Shown in pieces: positions 34,210 to 41,336 of a stretch of 64,000 nt of DNA. The stretch's first letter is position 1. Each line of letters starts with the position of its first letter. Position numbers and translations under genes: made by a program. The notes below the pieces were generated by a model that ran no database searches, was not told where the DNA came from, and saw only the letters and a list, made by a program, of their open reading frames with translations. The DNA comes from UBA6522 sp965262365 (lineage in GTDB: Bacteria > Pseudomonadota > Gammaproteobacteria > Steroidobacterales > Rariloculaceae): assembly GCA_965262365.1 (NCBI GenBank), contig OZ253541.1, forward strand, positions 5,518,001-5,582,000. The letters run 5' to 3'.

Positions 34210-34234
34210 GGCGGTCTCCGCGGTGGGTGGGAAG

Positions 34235-34265
34235 ATCCCCGGAGCCTCTCTCTGTGCCCCGGGAT
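34235..34265 (-). promoter_or_regulatory. Leader hairpin of the 70-aa gene (module B)
   Basis: ATCCCCGG and CCCCGGGAT arms surround CTCTCTCTGTG. It matches the position and layout of 7581-7610 in module A, 26-56 nt upstream of the start codon. Confidence 0.45.
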
Positions 34266-34379
34266 GCTTGCCCTCTCCGAACCCGGCCCCAACTCCCGGG
34301 CACGAACGGCCCGGTACCGGGCTCCGGTTCGTGCGCTGCGCTAAGATGGCCGGTCCGGATCCGCCACAGGGGAAAAGCC

Positions 34380-34862
34380 ATCGACGTTCAGATCAGGAAC
34401 CTGGAGGCGATTCGGGTGGCGTGCATTCGCGAGGTCGGTTCCCTGTCCGAAGTGCGGCCGTGTTTCGAGCGGCTGTTCAGGTGGGCGGGCGTGATCCAGG
34501 CGCCGACCGGGCGGTTGCTGACGCTGTCGTTTCATCGTCTGGGGGAGTCGCCGCGGCGCTGGTACTGGAAGGTGGCGGTGGAATTGTTCACCCATGAACT
34601 GCCGCCGCCGGGAATCGAACTGGATGCTGTGGACCGCGGGCGTTACGCGGTGTACCGGCTGGTGGGGCCGCACGAGGGAATCGGGCAGGCGTACCGGCGG
34701 CTTTTTGGCGAGTGGCTGCCCGGCAGCGGCGAGGTCGTGGAACAGCGCCCGTGCATGGAGCTGTACCGCAACACGCCGGGCGAGACGGCGCCTGAGCACC
34801 TGGTCACGGACCTGTGCGTCCCGGTGCAGGCGCGGCAATCGGGGCAAGGGCAGGACGGCTGA
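34380..34862 (+). CDS. GyrI-like small-molecule-binding/gyrase-inhibitor-fold protein
   Basis: The domain starts IDVQIRNLEAIRVACIREVG and continues FERLFRWAGV, YWKVAVELF, GRYAVYRLVGPHEGIGQAYR, LFGEWLPGSGEVVEQRP, ELYRNTPGETAPEHLVTDL: a single GyrI/AraC-effector-type domain without a DNA-binding part. No ATG or GTG precedes the first strand. Either ATC 34380 after GGGGA is used, or GTG 34416 (with GGAGG 7 nt upstream) starts a protein lacking the first strand. It is absent from module A and oriented against the operon. Confidence 0.65.
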   Translation: MDVQIRNLEAIRVACIREVGSLSEVRPCFERLFRWAGVIQAPTGRLLTLSFHRLGESPRRWYWKVAVELFTHELPPPGIELDAVDRGRYAVYRLVGPHEGIGQAYRRLFGEWLPGSGEVVEQRPCMELYRNTPGETAPEHLVTDLCVPVQARQSGQGQDG

Positions 34863-34900
34863 GGTTCGGAACGCGGGCCGGCGCGCTCGGCAGGCGCACG

Positions 34901-35914
34901 TCAATCGATGAACGTGGTGTGCATCGGGGCGTGGTCGATGAGCACGTCCACGTCCTCCAGCGAGAGCCGCGCGTAGGACAGCGCGATGGCCACTTCCTCC
35001 CACGTGTCGAACACGCCATGCTCGATTCTCGTGCCGCGCTCGACGACGGTGAAGCTCGGCGGATAGACCGGCAGACCCTTGACCTGCTCGGAGCGTTCCC
35101 AGGCCTTTTTGGCGCAGGCATCGCAACGCGAGGCGCCGAAAGAGGGCCGGCTGGCGCAATGCGTACAAATCCATGCGGCGCGGCGTTCGGCATAGCGCCG
35201 GCGGCCGGCCTCGTTCTTCGTCTCCCGGTAACGGTCCTCGAGCACGGTGCACGAACCGCAGACCGGCGCGCCCTCGAACGTCCGATTGCCGCAGCGGGTA
35301 CAAAGTCCAGCCGTCCTGCGGGCGGAATACGCGGCCCGATCGGACGCTCTCCGCTTATTCAGGCACGTCTTGCAACTCGATCCGGCCTTGACAGGCGGTG
35401 ACGTTCCGCAACGGAAGCAGAGCGAGGATTCCCGGCGCACGCGCTGAAGGTCGCGGCTGCGTCGCCGCGCCTGGAGCCGTTTCGCGGCCGGGTCCCTGCC
35501 ACCGTATATCAGACCTTCAGAACGGGCTCGAGCGTAGCGTTCGCGCTCCACAGCGCGGCGCTTTTGTCCACAGGATATGCACAGACGCCGGTCCGGCTCG
35601 TTCGGGCGCCGACCGCACTTCGAGCAGATTCCCCGTGCCAGGCGATCCTCGGCGCGTTGCCGGGCGCGCCGGTACTCGGCCTTGCGGGCCTCGGGGTTGC
35701 GGACGCGCTTGATGCCGGCCTGACGGCGTTTCTCGGCGCGGGCCCGGTCGGCGGCGCGTCTCTTCTCGGCGCACGGGTCGCATGTGGCCCTGCCGGGCGC
35801 CGCGGGACGTGCGCCGCAGCGCCGGCACAGACCCAAGGCGGAACGCTCGGCGATGCGTCGGCGATGACGCTCACGAGCGCGGGCGCGCGCGGTTTCGATA
35901 TCGCGGTACGGCAC
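34901..35914 (-). CDS. Five-zinc-ribbon protein, module B
   Basis: 337 residues from GTG 35914 (VPYRDIETARARARERHRRR), matching the GTG start of module A; an upstream ATG at 35944 is possible. Five zinc ribbons: CRRCG-CDPC, CSKCG-CISC, CFRCG-CKTC, CTRCG-CGSC, CTHCA-CDAC, with Arg-rich spacers. The C-terminal tail is acidic (YARLSLEDVDVLIDHAPMH). Probably nucleic-acid binding; family unknown. Confidence 0.7.
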   Translation of the reverse strand: MPYRDIETARARARERHRRRIAERSALGLCRRCGARPAAPGRATCDPCAEKRRAADRARAEKRRQAGIKRVRNPEARKAEYRRARQRAEDRLARGICSKCGRRPNEPDRRLCISCGQKRRAVERERYARARSEGLIYGGRDPAAKRLQARRRSRDLQRVRRESSLCFRCGTSPPVKAGSSCKTCLNKRRASDRAAYSARRTAGLCTRCGNRTFEGAPVCGSCTVLEDRYRETKNEAGRRRYAERRAAWICTHCASRPSFGASRCDACAKKAWERSEQVKGLPVYPPSFTVVERGTRIEHGVFDTWEEVAIALSYARLSLEDVDVLIDHAPMHTTFID

Positions 35915-35978
35915 GGAATCGTTCTCCCCGGAAGGTGGAAACATGGTGCCGGCCGGCGGAACGTTCGCACGGCGCCGC

Positions 35979-36311
35979 TCAGCGGCGTTGGCGGCGCTCG
36001 CCACCCAGACCGCAGACCGACCAGCCCCACTTTTGCACGCCGGAGCGCGTTCCGAGGGCTGTGCACACAACGATCTCGTTGTAGGCCGGGCGCATGTCCC
36101 GGACCTCGTCGAACGTGGCCACCTCGGGCCTGGGCCGCCCGCGGGCTTTCTTCGACCGCGGCGCGTCGGCGGGCCGGCGGCGAATGTCTCCGTTGCTCTT
36201 GCCGACAAACCGCTCCACCGCGTAGGTGCGGCCCTCGTCCACCAGGCCGCGGCCGAAGAAGTGGACCAAAAAAGTCGACGCAGGGTCGCGCCGGTCCGTG
36301 TGTCTGCTCAT
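35979..36311 (-). CDS. 110-aa module protein (module B)
   Basis: ATG 36311 (MSRHTDRRDPASTFLVHFFG) follows GGAGGCGACGGCA. It aligns with 8755-9084: GRGLVDEGRTYAVERFV, PEVATFDEVRDMRPAYNEIV, CTALGTRSGVQ. It is the promoter-proximal leftward gene. Unknown function. Confidence 0.6.
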   Translation of the reverse strand: MSRHTDRRDPASTFLVHFFGRGLVDEGRTYAVERFVGKSNGDIRRRPADAPRSKKARGRPRPEVATFDEVRDMRPAYNEIVVCTALGTRSGVQKWGWSVCGLGGERRQRR

Positions 36312-36360
36312 TGCCGTCGCCTCCCTCATGCCGAATTTGTGTCGTCGGCCCCTCGCCCCG

Positions 36361-36528
36361 CCCCGGACACCGGCGGCCGTCCCGGCGACACGCAGGCCCC
36401 GCCTTTCGGTGGCGCCGAATCTCGCATGCGCACAACCGGCGCTGGGCTGGCGCGCCCGGCCAAGGGCCGTTCACGTATGATGAGGCGCGCACGGCCTCAT
36501 CCAGGCGGCGAAGGAAGGGAACGAAGGC
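36361..36528. promoter_or_regulatory. Conserved divergent promoter block, copy B
   Basis: Homologous to 9132-9300 and 12058-12197, with the core ACGTATGATG at 36473-36482 and a CCCCGGACACCGGC start shared with module A. The rightward gene it serves is truncated, yet the block is preserved, which suggests it is needed for the leftward operon. Confidence 0.55.
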
Positions 36529-36644
36529 ATGGCGATCGACGAAGGCACCCTCACCCTGGCGTGTACGGCTGCGCGATCCACCGTGGCCTCGCAGCCCGGG
36601 GCGGGAGCGGATTCGTGGCGGTGAAGAATGCTTCGCTGCGGTAG
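36529..36644 (+). pseudogene. Module B copy of the 94-aa protein, internal deletion
   Basis: ATG 36529 reads MAIDEGTLT as in the other copies. About 170 bp of the middle is then missing and the C-terminal end continues in another frame (GFVAVKN-like, stop at 36642). The product cannot be functional. Confidence 0.7.
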
Positions 36645-36707
36645 CGCCGGCATGGGGCCTGGATGCCTGTCCGGCGCCGAAGGGTGGATCCGCGCCCGGA
36701 GGCTGCG

Positions 36708-37439
36708 GTGAGCGAGCGGGGGCGGCACAGCAAGTGGTTGCTTGAGGCGCTTGAGCGGCGTCAGGCGCAGTCTGATCGGGACGAGGCGGCGCAGGCGCGG
36801 GAGAAAGACCGGTTGGCGGCACGGGTCGAGGCGTTGGCGGACGGGTTGCCGGATGGGGCCGGGGAGGCGGACGCGACGGTGTGTTTCCCCGGCTTCGACG
36901 GGTTCGTGGCGGGCGTGGCGCTGTGCCCCACGCCAATCCCGGCGGCGGAATGGCTGGCGGCGGCGTGGGCGGCCGAACCGGAGTTGGACCGCATCATGGC
37001 CGGCGACACGGTCGCGAGGTTGGAAGTGCGCAAGGGGCTGGCCGAGCGGCTGGAGCAGGTCACCGGGCAGCTGGCGGAGGATCCGGCGGGCTACGTGCCG
37101 GCGTTCGGGATCGATGCGGACACCGGGGAGGCGGTGTGGGAACCGTGGGTGCTGGGGTTCGAGCGCGCGATGCGGTTGCGGCGCGATGCGTGGGCGGCGG
37201 TGGCGCTGGTGGAGGCCTCGGACGCGGCGGCGGCGGTGAGCATGATGCTGTCGTTGTACGGGGTCGCGGCGGACATCGGGGAGTTGTCGCGCGGGCTTGA
37301 GGAGCCGGCGTTGGATCTGGCCCCGGAGCTGATCGCGGTCGCGGTACTCATTCTGAGTGCGGAGCGGGGATATCGGACACTTGACACCGGCGGTTGGACG
37401 GCGCCGTGGCCGGACAACGGGACGGCGCGGCGCCATTGA
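36708..37439 (+). CDS. UPF0149 (YecA/YgfB)-like protein, module B
   Basis: 243 residues from GTG 36708 (VSERGRHSKWLLEALERRQA), with GGAGG 6 nt upstream. The coiled-coil N-terminus and the core FPGFDGFVAGVALCPTPIPA, AEWLAAAW and WEPWVLGFERAM match 9649-10413. The C-terminal TLDTGGWTAPWPD tail is shared. Role unknown. Confidence 0.65.
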   Translation: MSERGRHSKWLLEALERRQAQSDRDEAAQAREKDRLAARVEALADGLPDGAGEADATVCFPGFDGFVAGVALCPTPIPAAEWLAAAWAAEPELDRIMAGDTVARLEVRKGLAERLEQVTGQLAEDPAGYVPAFGIDADTGEAVWEPWVLGFERAMRLRRDAWAAVALVEASDAAAAVSMMLSLYGVAADIGELSRGLEEPALDLAPELIAVAVLILSAERGYRTLDTGGWTAPWPDNGTARRH

Positions 37440-37493
37440 TGGACGTCTTGGGATTTACTTGAATAATTGCGTGTAGCCGCCAACGCGCGTGAA

Positions 37494-37673
37494 TTAGACA
37501 GTGCCGGTTGATCGGTCCGAATCGTCAATGGGCAGAATCAGAAGGAAGTCACCGTCGACATGACAGTCGCGGTAGTTCGCCCAGTGGCTCTTTGGTACAC
37601 GGTCCCTGCGTTCAGAACCAAGCGGGGCACTGTAGGCGATGAGTTGCAATGCCGCAGCGCCCAGTCGCTTCAT
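37494..37673 (-). pseudogene. Probable YafQ/RelE-type toxin, truncated
   Basis: The frame gives MKRLGAAALQ, then RDRVPKSHWANYRDCHVDGD and FLLILPIDDSDRSTGTV-stop. The W-x-NYRDCHV-x-x-DFLLIL-x-IDD segment matches the C-terminal half of YafQ-type mRNA interferases, but the terminal catalytic His/Phe region is missing and no antitoxin gene lies beside it. It adjoins the right edge of module B. Confidence 0.5.
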
Positions 37674-37939
37674 GTCGTGGCGGCCGGCAGCAGCGACTCG
37701 TCTGAGCGACGGCCAGAGCGGACGGTAACGGTGCGGCTGCAACCGGATGCCGTCATTCGGCTGATTAAAATCAATCGATCTGACTCATTGCCTGTTCAGT
37801 GCATTGTCATGGGTTGCCATCGGTCCGGCTCGAATTGACCATGACAGGTTGAAAGTGGATAGGCAAAATCCTCGTGAACAAGTCGCACGAAGCCACCGGA
37901 GCGATCGATCTACCCTGGATCGGGGAAGATGCCGAGTCG

Positions 37940-39154
37940 CTAGAATCGGCCCATCAGCCGCACGCCAAGCGAGTTCGTGTCCGGCGCGCCGGAGAACCGG
38001 CGAGCGGAACTCGTGCGGACCAACTCGATTTCAACTGACGCATTGCGAACGAAGAACCAGTTCGCCGACAGGCCCATCCGGTCGCTGAGTCCGAAGGTAT
38101 CGTGGTCGGACTCCATATAGGTCAAACGCACACCCAGGGCCTGGGTGGGAAACAAGGCCCCGGACAGGCTGAATTGGCGCTCGCGGTCGGTCTCGAAGAA
38201 TTCGCCGGACGTCGAATACGAGTCTACGGCGACGAAGCCGCCCTCCGGCGGGTCGAAGGGACCTATTGCGGCGAAAAAATCCGGTTGGGACTGAAAGATC
38301 AAGCGTGTTTGGGAAGTGCTGGATCGGATGCTCGCCGACAGCGCAAACGTCGAATCGCCGAGTTCGCCCACATGCCGGACCGACAGCCGCGCGTCGTCGG
38401 TCTCCGTGTCCGTCCTGATCTGCAGCTCGAGGGCCGCGATGTCGGGGAATCCGGGCAAACCGGGAAGACCGGATGCTGGGTCGAAACCGAAGGGTCTGAG
38501 CCGCTCTTCCGAGCTCGCGGTGTCGGCGCCGAAACCCAGTTCGAGCGCGGTGCGAGAACCGAAGTACCTGCCCGCGAATACACCGGCGCTCTCGTGGTCC
38601 GCCGTGGTTTGCGCGAACGGCAATACCGGCAAGACGTCAGCATCGCTGCGTGCGGCGCCGGCACCGGCGTACCAGCCCGCACCGGGCCACACGTAGCGGC
38701 CGTCCACCGCGTACTCCGAGGAATCGAGGCCGAACTCCGTGGGTTGGCCGGTCAATGGCGAACCGTAGATTTCGATTGGCCCCATGTCGATTACGCCATC
38801 GGGCGACTGGAAAACATCCACTGCTTCGTAGCTGAACAGCGCCGGAAACAGTTGTTGGCGCAGCTTCGTGCGTCCCGTACCCACCGCAACGTAACTGCTG
38901 CGGTTCAGAAACGGCGCCAGCTCGTAGGGACCGACTTGGTCGTCGACCGAAGACAGATAGTAGGTGGCGCGAACTGACGAGTGGCTGGTTTCCACACCGG
39001 CCTCCGCATCGATGTCCTCGTAACTCCCCGACACCTGCCACGAGTACTCGGCTGCCGAGGCCCCGGGCACGATAATGCTGCTTGCCCACAGTACCGTGGC
39101 CAGTCCGACGGCGACGGCCGCGGCGAGGGCGAACCGATGATGCGCTGTTTTCAT
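37940..39154 (-). CDS. Putative outer-membrane porin-like protein
   Basis: 404 residues from ATG 39154. A signal peptide with a long hydrophobic core (FALAAAVAVGLATVLWASSI) ends near GASAAEYSWQV. The mature chain has many amphipathic beta strands, acidic loops and a terminal aromatic (GVRLMGRF), the usual outer-membrane barrel ending. Repeated patterns like WYAGAGAARSD and RYFGSRTALELGFGAD fit a putative porin. It stands alone; its last strand ends 37940. Confidence 0.7.
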   Translation of the reverse strand: MKTAHHRFALAAAVAVGLATVLWASSIIVPGASAAEYSWQVSGSYEDIDAEAGVETSHSSVRATYYLSSVDDQVGPYELAPFLNRSSYVAVGTGRTKLRQQLFPALFSYEAVDVFQSPDGVIDMGPIEIYGSPLTGQPTEFGLDSSEYAVDGRYVWPGAGWYAGAGAARSDADVLPVLPFAQTTADHESAGVFAGRYFGSRTALELGFGADTASSEERLRPFGFDPASGLPGLPGFPDIAALELQIRTDTETDDARLSVRHVGELGDSTFALSASIRSSTSQTRLIFQSQPDFFAAIGPFDPPEGGFVAVDSYSTSGEFFETDRERQFSLSGALFPTQALGVRLTYMESDHDTFGLSDRMGLSANWFFVRNASVEIELVRTSSARRFSGAPDTNSLGVRLMGRF

Positions 39155-39427
39155 GTTTCGATTCCCGATGTTTGTACCTTGTGGAATTGGATCGTCCGGA
39201 CGGCACAAAGTTTCACGAGCGGCCAACGCATGACGCCTGGCATATGGCTGTCTGTTGCACAGAATTCAGGAAGTAGCGCTTGTCGAATCGGTGCACCGTC
39301 ACCATCAAATGCCCGCGCAGTCATTGCTGCCGCTTCAGGGCCAAGGCCTTTTCGGCGTGTCGGCCGCTCAGCAAGTGGCTTCCACGCGGAAGCGGTGGCG
39401 CCAGCATGGCCTGAGGCGGACACCCCG

Positions 39428-40045
39428 CTACTCGCAAACAACGCCATCCCCGTCCGCGTCCGTCATGTAGGGGTACGCCGGGTGCGTGGAGTAGACCGGA
39501 GCGATGCCGTGGTTTCTCGCTTCCGCGCAGGAGATCCGACCGTTTTCATTATCGTCATAGAGAACCAGCGGATGGTTCGCCGAAAGCTCTTCCTCCGCGT
39601 CGGCCGTTTCCTCGGTGGGCAGGCCCACGGATGAGGGCAGCACCAGAGAGGCGTCGCACCAGTCCCCGCGCGTTCCCCCATCGTAAGCGCGCCCGTAATT
39701 GCCGGCGATCAGCAGGTCGGACAGCCGGTCTCCGTTTTCCAGATGTACGCTCGCCAGTACGCGCCCGCCGTAGACATCGTGTTCAAGGTCCGAGAGGGTA
39801 ACCGTCTCATCGATCAACAGCGCTCTGACGTAATTGCGGGAAGCCAGAGCCCACCGCTTCTCCTGATCGCATTCGCCGCGTATCTCCGGCGTGTCCACGC
39901 CCAGGACCCGGACGTTGCCCGTCCAAACGAGATCGGGCCAGAGAGCCGCGTCCACGGTTAACGTGTCGCCGTCGTAAGCATCCGTGACCACCGCCCCAAT
40001 GACGGTATGAGCCAGAACCGCCGCCGATATCACGGAAATAATCAT
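39428..40045 (-). CDS. Secreted thermonuclease-like protein with C-terminal Excalibur motif
   Basis: 205 residues. A short signal (MIISVISAAVLAHTVIGAVV) leads into a staphylococcal-nuclease fold: VTDAYDGDTLTVDA, VRVLGVDTPEIRG, WALASRNYVRALL and VYGGRVLASVHLENGDRLSD. The C-terminal ~45 residues form an Excalibur calcium-binding motif (DDNENGRISCAEARNHGI ... DADGDGVVCE). It probably degrades nucleic acid outside the cell with calcium. The catalytic Arg/Glu/Arg set appears present. Confidence 0.85.
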   Translation of the reverse strand: MIISVISAAVLAHTVIGAVVTDAYDGDTLTVDAALWPDLVWTGNVRVLGVDTPEIRGECDQEKRWALASRNYVRALLIDETVTLSDLEHDVYGGRVLASVHLENGDRLSDLLIAGNYGRAYDGGTRGDWCDASLVLPSSVGLPTEETADAEEELSANHPLVLYDDNENGRISCAEARNHGIAPVYSTHPAYPYMTDADGDGVVCE

Positions 40046-40450
40046 TCAATTCTTCCTGCCCGCAAAGGCTATGGACGAGCCCTTGCACTTGAAACTCGCG
40101 AGGCAGAGAGAATCCTAAAGGCCCAAGCCAAAGGCGTAAAGCGTCTCGGTTTCGCGACGCCCGGACCCGTCGTGCGGCTGCGGAGGTCTGGGCTGCCTCA
40201 CCCGCGAGGCGGTGTCCTGGGGAATCCCTGTTCCCCGCGCTGACGGCAATGTCACAGCGACGTTTCCCGCGTAAAATGATTGTATGCGCTACGCGCCCGT
40301 CCGGACGATTCATCAACGATTCGATGTGCCCGCACATCGTCGTGTCCGGCAAGCACACCGGTCGGCGACCCAGAGGCGCGATCCGCTTATGTGGTGGAAC
40401 GACATGAACGGGCGCTCACGGCGTCGACGCCCGGTTTGTCGCCGGCATGA
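40046..40450. other. 405-bp region without a gene
   Basis: No convincing coding frame. A short hairpin CGATGTG-CCCG-CACATCG lies at 40322-40339, inside wider CCGGAC/GTCCGG pairing (about 40308-40350), 112 bp before the next gene. It could be a terminator-like structure or an operator. Confidence 0.4.
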
Positions 40451-40753
40451 ATGGCGGTGAACTTTACCAGGGAGCGCGACGCGAAGAGCATCACGCTGGC
40501 GCAGGACATCGAACTGGCCTTGCGCCTGCTTGGCGGGCAGGCAACGCTGTACGAGATATACGACCACGTGCGCATCATCCGCGAGTGTCAGGGCCGCCAC
40601 AACTGCGACGACTTCAGGGCTGCGGTGCGCACCGCAATCAATGTCCGCTGCCCGGATTCGGTTTCATTCAACCCGGCCCGCAAACCGCCGCACTTCCGCC
40701 GCATCGGGTCCGGCGGGTTCTACGCGCTGGCGGGACACGAGCATGAGGCGTGA
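40451..40753 (+). CDS. 100-aa protein with winged-helix-like N-terminus
   Basis: MAVNFTRERDAKSITLAQDI then ELALRLLGGQATLYEIYDHV resembles the HARE/Mrr-type winged helix (LxxLGGxAxxxEIYxxV). The second half (FRAAVRTAINVRCPDSVSF, HFRRIGSGGFYALA) would complete the wing. No nuclease domain is attached. Such modules are common in restriction or repair proteins; alone it may be a regulator. Confidence 0.5.
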   Translation: MAVNFTRERDAKSITLAQDIELALRLLGGQATLYEIYDHVRIIRECQGRHNCDDFRAAVRTAINVRCPDSVSFNPARKPPHFRRIGSGGFYALAGHEHEA

Positions 40754-40803
40754 GCGGGCGATCCCAGTGGCTGGCGATCGGATGCGAACAGGGTCATTGG
40801 CAG

Positions 40804-41175
40804 TTAATGGACGGGAAGTTCGTACACACCGGCAATGACATCGTCAGGCGAATCGGCTGCCTGCGGCGGCACCCGGATGGTGCGTAGGTAGCGGAGACGC
40901 ATCAGAGAATTCTCCAGTACCTGACAAGCCTGGACGAACAGCCTCAAGTCTCGCGGGCGTGCAATGGGCGAAGCGGAGATGAAATGGCGGACCGGATGGC
41001 GGCCGTTGGACCGATTCCGGAACGTGTGGGGCACGGCCTGACATTGGAGATCGGCACGATAGTCGAGGTGCTCGCCCGCCTGTGTTGACGCGGCTTGTCG
41101 GGACCGCCGCATTTCACTACAGTTTCGGGGGACTCCCGCCGAAACGGTGATTTCCTTGAACGATTCGATCCGCAT
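40804..41175 (-). CDS. Doubtful hypothetical protein
   Basis: ATG 41175 opens MRIESFKEITVSAGVPRNCS; the C-terminal half (RPRDLRLFVQACQVLENSL, RLRYLRTIRVPPQAADSPDD, VIAGVYELPVH) looks protein-like. The opposite strand also carries plausible frames over 40886-41359, so strand and reality are uncertain. Confidence 0.3.
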   Translation of the reverse strand: MRIESFKEITVSAGVPRNCSEMRRSRQAASTQAGEHLDYRADLQCQAVPHTFRNRSNGRHPVRHFISASPIARPRDLRLFVQACQVLENSLMRLRYLRTIRVPPQAADSPDDVIAGVYELPVH

Positions 41176-41336
41176 ATGGGATTCGTCGGTCTCATTGACG
41201 GAGGCCCTCGGCTTGCCCGCGTACAGCTTGCGGCGGGGCCAACCTTTGCCAAGGTGCGTGGAATTCAATCGCCACGTCTGTATCGGTGGATTCAAGGACG
41301 AGACGATTCGGTTGCATTTCCGGGCACGCCAGCGGG

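Larger units (their letters stand above)
29597..37439. other. Module B of the duplicated element
   Basis: It has the same gene order as module A: 75-aa protein, SLOG, Toprim, SSB, small protein, zinc-ribbon protein, 109-aa protein leftward; the 94-aa gene (deleted) and UPF0149-like gene rightward. A GyrI-like gene is added at 34380. It begins beside the integrase pair. Proteins differ substantially from module A while several non-coding hairpins are kept. Confidence 0.6.
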
